Source: DASVUC01 sp036387255 | Lineage (GTDB): Bacteria > Planctomycetota > Phycisphaerae > Tepidisphaerales > Tepidisphaeraceae | DNA: 10,996 nt | Reading direction: 5' to 3' | NCBI GenBank assembly: GCA_036387255.1 | Contig: DASVUC010000295.1 | Location: 1 to 10,996 of the forward strand | The notes under the pieces: generated by a model | The model's input: the letters and a program-made list of their open reading frames with translations, nothing else | What the model was told of the DNA's origin: nothing | Databases searched by the model: none | Position numbers and translations under genes: made by a program | Shown here: positions 1 through 6,085 of the stretch, one piece after another | Layout of the letters: each line of letters opens with the position of its first letter | How positions within the stretch are numbered: the first letter of the stretch is position 1

Positions 1-947
1 ACGATCGTCAGCGCCAGGAACGTCAAACCGATCCAGACCAGAAACAGCAGCTTCTCCCGCTCCACCGCTCTGTCACCTGTTTTCCGCAGCGCCTGCGCAA
101 CCGCCGCAATCATCAGCGCGCTCAAGATCGGGCCGATTACCCCGATTTGCGACCCCACCAGTTCGAACAGATTTCCCCGCTTCAGCGAGCCCCCGCTCGC
201 CCCCGTCTGATGAGCCACGTGATGCAGCGACACCCACCCGTGTTGCGCATTCCAAACAATGACCGGCGCTGTAAAGAGCAGTGTCACCACCGCCGCCGCG
301 ACCAGTCCCGCCCCCTGCCGCTTCAGCTGATTCGTCGCAATCAAAAATCCGAGCGTCCCCAAGTACCAAAGCGGCGTCGCATATTTGGCCAGAAACCCCA
401 CCCCAATCGCCACCCCCACCAGCAGCCACGCTCCCTTGCGTCCGTCGAAGATCGCATACGCCGCAAACAAGGTCGCAAGCGCCCAGCACAAAAACATCGG
501 TGGATCGATCGTCATCAAGATGCTGCCCGCGATGAACATCGGCACCAGGTGATTCAGCAGCACCGCCCCCAGCGCCAGCCGCTCCGACCCGAAGAGCTTC
601 CGCGTCAGCAGGTACGTCACGATCGAAGTCGCCACCCCAAACGCGATCGCCGGGTAACGTACCGCCGGCATCGTCTCCCCAAATATCGCGCAGCTGCCGC
701 GAATGATGTAAGCGATCAGCGGCCCCTTGCTGTAATAGCTCCAGTCCAGATTCCGCGACCAATCCCAATATTGTGCCTCATCTCCGGACAAGTCCGCCGG
801 GCAATGGTGCAGATAATTCACGTGCCCCACCACATCCAGCGCCAGGACGAGAACGAGAATCCACCTGCACCGCGCCGGCGTCAGCCAGCGCAAGTCCCAC
901 GCAGGCCGCGCAATCGAAGGTTCAACAGCGGGAGCAACAGCCGTCAT
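1..947 (-). CDS. GT39/ArnT-like membrane glycosyltransferase, C-terminus cut by window edge
   Basis: Partial gene: 315 codons from an ATG at 947, running off the left edge. Predicted multi-pass membrane enzyme that transfers a sugar from a polyprenyl-phosphate donor (PMT/ArnT family, GT39 / PMT_2 type). Seen: a hydrophobic first segment (about residues 29-41), then the acidic loop-1 motif SGDEAQYWDW (54-63). In this family the Asp-Glu pair (56-57) is the catalytic region. It is followed by YYSKGPLIAYI, a second family hallmark, TIDPPMFLCWALA near 147-159, FLAKYATPLW near 185-194, and FELVGSQIGVIGP near 261-273, which is typical of the family. Hydrophobic segments alternate throughout. No strong ribosome site precedes the ATG, and a TACAAT hexamer lies only 9 nt upstream, so the message may be nearly leaderless. 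The gene diverges from leuC. Acceptor substrate unknown. Confidence 0.85.
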   Translation of the reverse strand, partial: MTAVAPAVEPSIARPAWDLRWLTPARCRWILVLVLALDVVGHVNYLHHCPADLSGDEAQYWDWSRNLDWSYYSKGPLIAYIIRGSCAIFGETMPAVRYPAIAFGVATSIVTYLLTRKLFGSERLALGAVLLNHLVPMFIAGSILMTIDPPMFLCWALATLFAAYAIFDGRKGAWLLVGVAIGVGFLAKYATPLWYLGTLGFLIATNQLKRQGAGLVAAAVVTLLFTAPVIVWNAQHGWVSLHHVAHQTGASGGSLKRGNLFELVGSQIGVIGPILSALMIAAVAQALRKTGDRAVEREKLLFLVWIGLTFLALTI

Positions 948-1046
948 CGTCCAGGCATTGTAGAGATTCACGAACGCTTCTCGACAATTCCCACGGGTTT
1001 AGAGAGGATGTGACACGAGCGCGACGATATATGGATCCGCGTTCTT

Positions 1047-1174
1047 TCGCTCGGCGGCGAGGCGACGATACCCTGAGTGATGAAGGGGGCCGGGATTCGC
1101 TCTATGGTGAGCACGGCAACGATCGGTTCGATTTTGTCTTCGCGCCGCCCGAGGATGATGACCTGCTGGATGGC
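1047..1174 (+). pseudogene. Remnant of an RTX (haemolysin-type Ca2+-binding) repeat
   Basis: A short plus-strand stretch encodes three tandem nonapeptide-like units: RRGDDTLSD, EGGRDSLYG and EHGNDRFDF, followed by DDDLLDG. The G-x-D-x-(L/F) spacing is that of the GGxGxDxUx calcium-binding roll of RTX proteins. Just upstream, the reading SLGGE lies in another frame and would join naturally to GDDTL, suggesting a small frameshift. There is no intact gene around it: upstream is the start of the divergent glycosyltransferase and downstream is G-rich low-complexity DNA. I infer a fossil end of a secreted RTX protein. The match is short, so chance in GC-rich sequence cannot be excluded. Confidence 0.4.
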
Positions 1175-1206
1175 ATGGCTGAAGGCGCTGGGTTTGTCGC
1201 TGGAGA

Positions 1207-1264
1207 GGGGCGGAGTTGGGTTGGGGTGGAAGGGCGCGGGCGGGCTTGGCGGGGGCGGGTTGGG
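1207..1264 (+). other. G-rich tract with quadruplex potential upstream of leuC
   Basis: Nine runs of three to five G lie within 58 bases on the leuC coding strand, starting at 1207, 1218, 1223, 1232, 1238, 1242, 1251, 1257 and 1262, mostly separated by 1-7 nt. This meets the usual G3+N1-7 quadruplex pattern several times over. It covers the proposed -35 box of the leuC promoter. No protein reading of this stretch looks convincing. Confidence 0.5.
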
Positions 1265-1274
1265 TTCCTATACT
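1246..1274 (+). promoter_or_regulatory. Predicted sigma70-like promoter for leuC
   Basis: TTGGCG (1246-1251, 4/6 match to the -35 consensus) and TATACT (1269-1274, 5/6 match to the -10 consensus) are 17 nt apart. Transcription would begin near 1281, giving a leader of about 40 nt containing the AAGGAG ribosome site at 1305-1310. This is a motif reading only. The -35 box sits inside a G-rich tract, where matches to TTG are easy to find. Confidence 0.4.
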
Positions 1275-1319
1275 TGGCTGTTTCCTCTTCGAATAAGCGG
1301 ACTCAAGGAGTACACGCCG

Positions 1320-2726
1320 ATGGCGGGCATGACGATCACTGAGAAGATCCTGGCGAAGCATTCTGGACGGTCGCACGTCGATCCAGCGGAGAATGTCTGG
1401 GTGAACGTGGATGTTCTGATGACGCACGATGTGTGCGGGCCGGGGACAATCGGCATTTTCCACGAGAAATTCGGGCGAAACGCGAAGGTTTGGGACAAAG
1501 AGCGCGTGGTGATCATCCCGGACCACTACATCTTTACGGCGGATTTGAAGTGCCACCGGAACGTGCAGACTTTGCGCGACTTCGTGAAGGAGCAGGGGCT
1601 GAAGTATTACTATGACCCGGAGTTCGTGAAGAACGAGCCGGGGATGCCGAGCCCGTATCTGGATCCGACGAAGACCAGCTATAAAGGCGTTTGCCACAAG
1701 GCTTTACCCGAGGAGGGGCACGTTCGGCCCGGCGAGATCATGCTGGGGACGGACAGCCACACGTGCACCGCCGGGGCGTTTGGGATGTTCGCGACGGGCG
1801 TTGGGAACACCGACGCGGCGTTCACGCTGGGGACCGGGCGGACTTGGCTGAAGGTGCCGCCGACGATGAAGTTCACGTTTCATGGGCAGATCCCCCCTTA
1901 CCTGACGGCGAAGGACCTGATCCTGGCGGTGATCGGAGAGATCGGCGTGGACGGGGCGACCTATCGCGCGATGTACTTCGCGGGCGAGGGAATCAACTCG
2001 CTGACGCTGGAAGATCGTATGACGCTGACGAACATGGCGATCGAAGCGGGCGGGAAGAACGGCGTGTGCGACGTCGACGAGAAGACGCTGCAATACGTGC
2101 GGGCGCGTTCGCGCATCAAGGAATGGGAAGTCTTCACGGACGATCGGGACGCGAAGTACCACAGCGAATACGAGTGGGACCTGGCGACGATGGAGCCGAT
2201 GGTGGCCAAGCCGCACTCGCCGGACAACAAGGATACCGCCTACAACTGCCGGAGCGTGAAGCTGGATCGCGCGTACATCGGTTCGTGCACGGGCGGGAAG
2301 ATCACCGACATGATCTTCGCCGCGAACATCCTCAAGGGAAACCAGGTGAAGATCACGACGTACGTGGTTCCGGGTTCGACGGAAGTGCATCGGGACATGA
2401 AGAACCTGAACCTGCGCGGCGTGCCGAAGGACAAGAACGAGAAAAGCATCGAAGAGGTCCTTGTCGATGCCGGCTGCACCCTCGGGCCGAGCGGATGCGG
2501 CGCATGCCTGGGCGGCCCCGTGGATACCTTCGGGCGGCTGAACGATGCGCTGACGTGCATCAGCACGACGAACCGGAATTTCCCGGGTCGGATGGGATCC
2601 ACGAAGTCCGCGGTGTATCTGGCTTCGCCACTCACGGTGGCGGCGAGTGCGCTGACCGGATATGTGACGGATCCCCGGGAGTATGTGAGCCAGCCGATTC
2701 AGACGGGGATGGCGGGGGTGATTTGA
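1320..2726 (+). CDS. leuC: 3-isopropylmalate dehydratase large subunit (aconitase superfamily)
   Basis: 468 residues, close to the usual LeuC length. Predicted cytosolic [4Fe-4S] hydro-lyase isomerising 2- to 3-isopropylmalate in leucine synthesis, together with a small subunit. Seen: TDSHTCTAGAFG (144-155), the cluster cysteine in AYIGSCTGGKITD (Cys323), the cysteine pair in GCGACLGG (Cys393, Cys396), and the substrate-binding signature STTNRNFPGRMGS (415-427). The three cysteines are spaced as in LeuC. The usual IGSCTN reads IGSCTG here, so Gly replaces a common Asn. The ATG at 1320 is chosen because AAGGAG lies 9 nt before it; a second ATG at 1329 is too far from that site. No leuD follows: a toxin-antitoxin pair begins 21 bp downstream. 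The related homoaconitase and methylthioalkylmalate families cannot be excluded. Confidence 0.9.
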   Translation: MAGMTITEKILAKHSGRSHVDPAENVWVNVDVLMTHDVCGPGTIGIFHEKFGRNAKVWDKERVVIIPDHYIFTADLKCHRNVQTLRDFVKEQGLKYYYDPEFVKNEPGMPSPYLDPTKTSYKGVCHKALPEEGHVRPGEIMLGTDSHTCTAGAFGMFATGVGNTDAAFTLGTGRTWLKVPPTMKFTFHGQIPPYLTAKDLILAVIGEIGVDGATYRAMYFAGEGINSLTLEDRMTLTNMAIEAGGKNGVCDVDEKTLQYVRARSRIKEWEVFTDDRDAKYHSEYEWDLATMEPMVAKPHSPDNKDTAYNCRSVKLDRAYIGSCTGGKITDMIFAANILKGNQVKITTYVVPGSTEVHRDMKNLNLRGVPKDKNEKSIEEVLVDAGCTLGPSGCGACLGGPVDTFGRLNDALTCISTTNRNFPGRMGSTKSAVYLASPLTVAASALTGYVTDPREYVSQPIQTGMAGVI

Positions 2727-2747
2727 TGCGCTTGAGGCGAGATTAGC

Positions 2748-2978
2748 ATGGAGAATTGGCGCAACAGAATTTCCATCAAGCCCGACGTGCACAATGGAGA
2801 TCCCTGCATTGCAGGAACGCGCGTTCCCGTTGCGGTGCTCGTTGGATCAGTCGCCGATGGAGATTCTATCGACCAAATTTTGACGAGCTGGCCGCAGTTG
2901 GCTCGAGAGGATGTTCAGGCGGCATTGAGATTCGCAGCTGAGGCGGTGAGCAACTTCGACGTGCTTCCGCTGAGCTAA
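2748..2978 (+). CDS. DUF433 family protein, probable antitoxin of the adjacent PIN-like toxin
   Basis: 76 residues. The sequence follows the DUF433 pattern closely: RISIKPDVHNGDPCIAGTRV, then a helical half with DQILTSWPQLAREDVQAAL and a closing RFAAEA. DUF433 proteins are small winged-helix-like proteins often encoded directly before a DUF5615 PIN-like protein and regarded as VapB-type antitoxins. That is the arrangement here, with only 2 nt between the two genes. A GAGGCGAG ribosome site (2733-2740) precedes the ATG. The gene begins 21 bp after leuC on the same strand, so it may be read from the leuC promoter. The role as an antitoxin is inferred from family and neighbour. Confidence 0.85.
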   Translation: MENWRNRISIKPDVHNGDPCIAGTRVPVAVLVGSVADGDSIDQILTSWPQLAREDVQAALRFAAEAVSNFDVLPLS

Positions 2979-2980
2979 GC

Positions 2981-3345
2981 ATGCAACTCCCTCGCGTTAA
3001 AGTAGACGAGGATTTACCCGAAGATGTTGTTGGCGTGCTAGGGGGGGCGGGGTTTGATGCCGTCAGCGTCCGAGAGCAATCATGGACGGGGCATCCGGAT
3101 TCTCAGATCTGGCATGATGTTCAAGCAGAGAAGCGGACGCTGATTACGGCGGATAAAGGGTTTGGCGCCCTGGCACGGGCGACGGGTGGCATTGGGGGCT
3201 GGTTCTTCTGAGACCGGATCGGGAAAGCCGGCAGGCATTCCTGGAACTGGTGGAAAAGCTGATCGACGCGGGGGTGCTTCACGATCTGGAAAACTGCGTG
3301 GTGTCCATGACGGCTAGCCGGATCCGGGTTCGCCGCCGAATCTAA
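2981..3345 (+). pseudogene. DUF5615 PIN-like toxin, broken by a one-base deletion
   Basis: Predicted PIN-like RNase partner of the DUF433 protein. Frame 1 runs from ATG 2981 to a TGA at 3209-3211 (76 residues). It contains VKVDEDLPEDVV (Asp9), GHPDSQIWHD (Asp40) and LITADKGFGAL (Asp58), the acidic positions expected of the family. The missing C-terminal third is present one frame over: LLRPDRESRQAFLELVEKL, then VLHDLENCVV and SRIRVRRRI, ending with TAA at 3343-3345. Adding one G to the five-G run at 3194-3198 restores a continuous 121-residue protein reading IGGLVLLRPD across the junction, as expected for DUF5615. Either the toxin is inactivated or phase-variable, or the base is a sequencing or assembly error. 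The catalytic residues lie before the break, so a truncated product might still bind the antitoxin. Confidence 0.8.
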
Positions 3346-3959
3346 AGATCATGCACCGCTGCGCGCGTGCAGGATTGGAATAGCGTTCCCCATTCCAGTC
3401 TTTGCAGCCGGACGGCAAGATCGTGGCGGGGGTCTTTGGGATTGCGGTGAACTTCCTCAACGAGATCGACGAAGGCGCTGGGGTTCCAGCCGGTCATGAC
3501 GATCTTGAGGAGCTGTTTGTCGGCGGGAAACTGATTTACCAGATCGGCGGCGTGGGCGGCGATGGTCTTCAGGACGGGGTGGTTCGCGCAGCGGGCGTAC
3601 CAGTATTTGCTGTTGGAGAAGTCGCCTTCGCGGCGGTGCATGATGGCGTGCCAGAAGGCGCCGGTAGGTGTGTCGATGCCTTGGGCGATGGTGTGGGATT
3701 CGTCGAGAAAGTCGTGGTAGAGCCAGAGGGCGGCAAGGATGCCGTTTGATTCGTCGCGGTTGCGGATGGGGGATGCGAGCAGGTCCTGGGGTTGCGTGGA
3801 TTCGAGGATGTCGCGCGCTTGGATCAGGCCTGACGTGGTGGGGACAAGGGTGCGATAGGCGGCGGGGTTGATGTTCAAGATCGTTCGGCCGGTCTTCGAG
3901 AGTGCATCCGTGGGGTCCTGCATCAGAAGAAAGTTAGAGGCCCGAGCGAAAATTGTCAT
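3342..3959 (-). CDS. Conserved hypothetical protein of planctomycete type
   Basis: 205 residues, no signal peptide or membrane segment. The middle contains GILAALWLYHDFLDESH followed by GAFWHAIMHRREGDFSNSKY and YARCANHP, a pattern I recognise as recurring in hypothetical proteins of Planctomycetota. The conserved His, Arg, Asp and Trp residues suggest a defined site, but no function can be assigned. The start is uncertain: ATG 3959 has no clear ribosome site, and ATG 3923 (MQDPTDAL) is an alternative. The stop codon TAG (3344-3342) shares bases with the original stop of the convergent toxin gene. The gene is divergent from the lipoprotein gene, with 53 bp between starts, so the two promoters must lie in or near that gap. 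Confidence 0.75.
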   Translation of the reverse strand: MTIFARASNFLLMQDPTDALSKTGRTILNINPAAYRTLVPTTSGLIQARDILESTQPQDLLASPIRNRDESNGILAALWLYHDFLDESHTIAQGIDTPTGAFWHAIMHRREGDFSNSKYWYARCANHPVLKTIAAHAADLVNQFPADKQLLKIVMTGWNPSAFVDLVEEVHRNPKDPRHDLAVRLQRLEWGTLFQSCTRAAVHDL

Positions 3960-4012
3960 CGGCTGCTCATGTTTTGGCTGGAGCGCGTCCGATAACTTCA
4001 GCAGGAGTGGTC

Positions 4013-4468
4013 ATGAAAAGAAGCATGTTGGTCGTCGTTGCTTTGAGTGTCCTGCTGCCGGTGGGCTGCGCGGGGCGGCCTTCGCTGATCCCCAATCGCG
4101 AGCCGGGGCTTCGAAAGACTTCGACGCAGTTTGCGGCGGATGCGGCCAAGCGATTTCCTTACAAGGGCAACCTCCCGCGCGGCGGCGAGATCGCCGGGCG
4201 CGCGGAAGTGGATTACATGCTGAACGAGCTGGTTGTCGCGAATCTCTCGCAGGAAGACTGGGAGAACGTGGAGCTATGGGTGAACCAGAAGTTTGTGATC
4301 TTCGTCCCCAAGATCGTCCATGGTAAGCAGGTGAACCTGCCGTTCCAGATGATCTATGACGATGCGGGGAACTATATCCCGACAACGAGTTTGAAGGAAA
4401 AGCTGACGAAGCTGGAAGCCATGATGAACGGGAAGATGTACGACATCCCTGTGCGCCTTGCGGACTGA
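4013..4468 (+). CDS. Small lipoprotein of unknown function
   Basis: 151 residues. The N-terminus has a lipoprotein signal: positive MKRS, a hydrophobic stretch LVVVALSVLL, and a lipobox LPVGC with the modified cysteine at residue 19. The mature part contains DYMLNELVVANLSQEDWENV and ELWVNQKFVIFVPKIV, then FQMIYDDAGNYIP and GKMYDIPVRLAD. It looks like a single small beta-rich domain. Function unknown. The ATG at 4013 is chosen over an upstream in-frame start at 3953 because AGGAG (4003-4007) sits 5 nt before it and the lipoprotein signal begins exactly there. A strong hairpin terminator follows 40 nt after the stop, so this is probably a one-gene transcript. Confidence 0.8.
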   Translation: MKRSMLVVVALSVLLPVGCAGRPSLIPNREPGLRKTSTQFAADAAKRFPYKGNLPRGGEIAGRAEVDYMLNELVVANLSQEDWENVELWVNQKFVIFVPKIVHGKQVNLPFQMIYDDAGNYIPTTSLKEKLTKLEAMMNGKMYDIPVRLAD

Positions 4469-4508
4469 CCACCCTCTTCAGCCAACAAGCGCACAAGCCA
4501 AGCGAGCC

Positions 4509-4543
4509 AGAACCGCCGGAGCGATGCCGGCGGTTCTTGCTTT
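4509..4543 (+). terminator. Rho-independent terminator after the lipoprotein gene
   Basis: A perfect 11-bp stem, AGAACCGCCGG (4509-4519) with CCGGCGGTTCT (4527-4537), encloses a 7-nt loop and is followed by TGCTTT. The T tract is short, but the stem is strong and correctly placed 40 nt after the lipoprotein stop codon. Confidence 0.75.
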
Positions 4544-4583
4544 AGCCCAGACTGTCCCGGATCCAAGCTGACGCCCTTCAAGG

Positions 4584-5034
4584 CTAGCGCACAAGCGGAA
4601 CAACCTTACCGTCGATCGCCCAGATGCCGCGCTTGCCGTCCACCGCTGTGTTCATGACCGCGATAACGGTTGCAGGATCCTTCACGAACAGAGAAGTCCA
4701 GAGCTGGTTTCCTTTCGGGCCGAGCGGGAGGGGGTGGGTTTTATTCTGAAAGTTCTTCGCCTGATCGTCACCGACGCAGACGGCCATCCGGGCATGGCGT
4801 AGCGTTCCATCCTCGCTCTCCTGAAACGACAACAACGTGTACCCCGAGGGCAACTGTCTTGCCGGCGTCGCTCGATCGCAAGAGTGCGATTTCCTGTTCA
4901 TTGGAATCCAGAAACACGCCCTAATTTGAGAAGTAAACCTGCACCTCCCCATCCGGCAGCCGGATCCAGCCGGCTCCCAGCAGCCGTCGCCGAAGTTGAC
5001 ACCCGCGCTGTAGAGCGTCAGCGGCCGAGATCAT
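4584..5034 (-). pseudogene. Decayed sialidase/BNR-like secreted hydrolase, C-terminal remnant A
   Basis: Reading leftward from 5034, the first part encodes GAGWIRLPDGEVQVYFSN, then a TAG at 4923-4921, then continues in frame with GVFLDSNEQEIALLRSSDAG. This resembles the bladed repeat of sialidase-like proteins (QVYFS...QEIALLRSSDAGKTW). The frame then shifts near 4845-4865. The second frame encodes SGYTLLSFQESEDGTL, then LPLGPKGNQLWTSLFVKD and GKRGIWAIDGKVV, ending with TAG at 4586-4584. The reading is thus broken by one nonsense codon and one frameshift, and no N-terminal half or signal peptide is visible. A second remnant lies at 10656-10775. The family call comes from motif memory; a glycosidase or other beta-propeller protein is possible. 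Confidence 0.6.
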
Positions 5035-5092
5035 GTCTAATTAACTTTTTTCTATAGTTGATATATTGCATAATTTCCATAGTCTAAGCTGA
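5035..5092. other. AT-rich junction between sialidase remnant and transglutaminase frame
   Basis: A short AT-rich stretch (5041-5085), unlike the GC-rich surroundings, separates the sialidase remnant from the transglutaminase-like reading frame. It contains TTGATA (5058-5063) and CATAAT (5069-5074), but no well-spaced -35/-10 pair. It may hold a weak promoter or mark a rearrangement junction. Confidence 0.3.
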
Positions 5093-5269
5093 GCTGCTTT
5101 AGCTAGTGGGACGGGACGAGGGAGTATTGGACTTCTCCACGCTGACACCTGGAAGCTACTGGCGCTGGATGAGCCTAGCCTAGAGCAGGTTGATCTAGTT
5201 GCGGCCAATCTTGCTGTTGCGCGCGGCATTGAGAACCTAAAACATCTCGACGTTCAACAGTACTGCGAT

Positions 5270-6052
5270 GTGGTCGATGAGTGGACAGCGCGGTTCAAGC
5301 GTTGGCTTCCTGCTCAGGAGTCGCTCTTCCAGCAATCGCCCGCAGCTTTCCACGACGACATAGGCTTCTTTTGCGCCGGCCAGCTCCAACATTTCCTCTG
5401 CCATCAGATCGGCTTGGAATACAAGCCAGAGGAGCGGGATGCTGTTGAGGTCTACTACACCAATCCCAGTGACCTCTTTCTCAACGGTCTGATTGACACC
5501 CGCGTCGGAACCTGTGGAAACATGGCGGCGCTGCACGTCGCCATCGCTCGCCGATGCGGTTGGCCAGTCTCTCTGGCCTGCGTCAAGAACCACCACGTCA
5601 GTCGCTATGAGAATGGCTCACTCGCCATCAACATCGAATGTACAGTGAAGGTCCCGGGCGGATTCTCAGCCGGCTCAGACGCTGACTATCTCAAGCGCTT
5701 CAAGCTGCCGGATCTGGCGAAGAACTGCGGCTCAGACCTGCGAACGTTTAGCATGCGCGAGATGCTCGGCGTGTTCGTCGGGCTACGTGCGCGCCATTAC
5801 TACGACATCAGGCGACTTGACCTCTGTGACGTCGAATGCTGCCTCGCTCGAACGCTCCTGCCCAATCGCCGGCCTCTCTATGCGTTGGCAACCGATCCCT
5901 ATCTCGAACGGGGACAGGCCCTATTCACACCGGAGGAACGCGGTCACCCCCGGCAACTTTACGAGTACTTGGCTGAGAGGTACGAGCCACAACGTGCATC
6001 ACTTCATCGCGGCATCAGTTACGTCTCAATCCACCAGCTTCGCATTCCGTGA
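5270..6052 (+). CDS. Transglutaminase-like cysteine-fold protein; true N-terminus probably further upstream
   Basis: 260 residues from the first ordinary start, GTG 5270. Transglutaminase-like (papain-fold) family: the catalytic cysteine is in LIDTRVGTCGNMAALHVAIA (Cys82) and the histidine in ACVKNHHVSRYENG (His108), followed by SLAINIECT. A later conserved block is REMLGVFVGLRARHYYDIRR. These motifs match a family I know from planctomycete genomes; the substrate is unknown and it may act as a protease or amidase. The frame stays open upstream to 5093 and reads as convincing protein there: LLALDEPSLEQVDLVAANLA, then VARGIENLKHLDV. That is the expected family N-terminus, yet no ATG, GTG or TTG occurs in it. 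Either the start has been lost, or a rare codon (ATT 5126, CTG 5159) is used. The stop lies 33 bp before cassette 1. Confidence 0.8.
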   Translation: MVDEWTARFKRWLPAQESLFQQSPAAFHDDIGFFCAGQLQHFLCHQIGLEYKPEERDAVEVYYTNPSDLFLNGLIDTRVGTCGNMAALHVAIARRCGWPVSLACVKNHHVSRYENGSLAINIECTVKVPGGFSAGSDADYLKRFKLPDLAKNCGSDLRTFSMREMLGVFVGLRARHYYDIRRLDLCDVECCLARTLLPNRRPLYALATDPYLERGQALFTPEERGHPRQLYEYLAERYEPQRASLHRGISYVSIHQLRIP

Positions 6053-6085
6053 GCGCAATCTACCGAAGTACTCAAAGGATGAGTC

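Noticed and set aside
73..768. Long open frame on the minus strand overlapping the glycosyltransferase
   Set aside because: It lies in a different minus-strand frame from the GT39-like reading, has low-complexity Gly/Asp/Ala-rich composition and no motifs. It is a shadow frame of GC-rich coding DNA.
147..1342. Plus-strand open frames opposite the glycosyltransferase
   Set aside because: Arg/Pro/His-rich shadow frames antisense to a convincing gene. Only the short RTX-like part beyond 1047 has its own signal.
1691..2792. Long open frames on both strands overlapping leuC
   Set aside because: They are Arg/Gly-rich and motif-free, and overlap an unmistakable LeuC with correct cysteines and ribosome site.
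3402..3749. Plus-strand open frame opposite the hypothetical protein at 3342-3959
   Set aside because: The minus-strand reading has the recognisable FWHAIMHRRE-type motif; the plus-strand frame is its antisense shadow.
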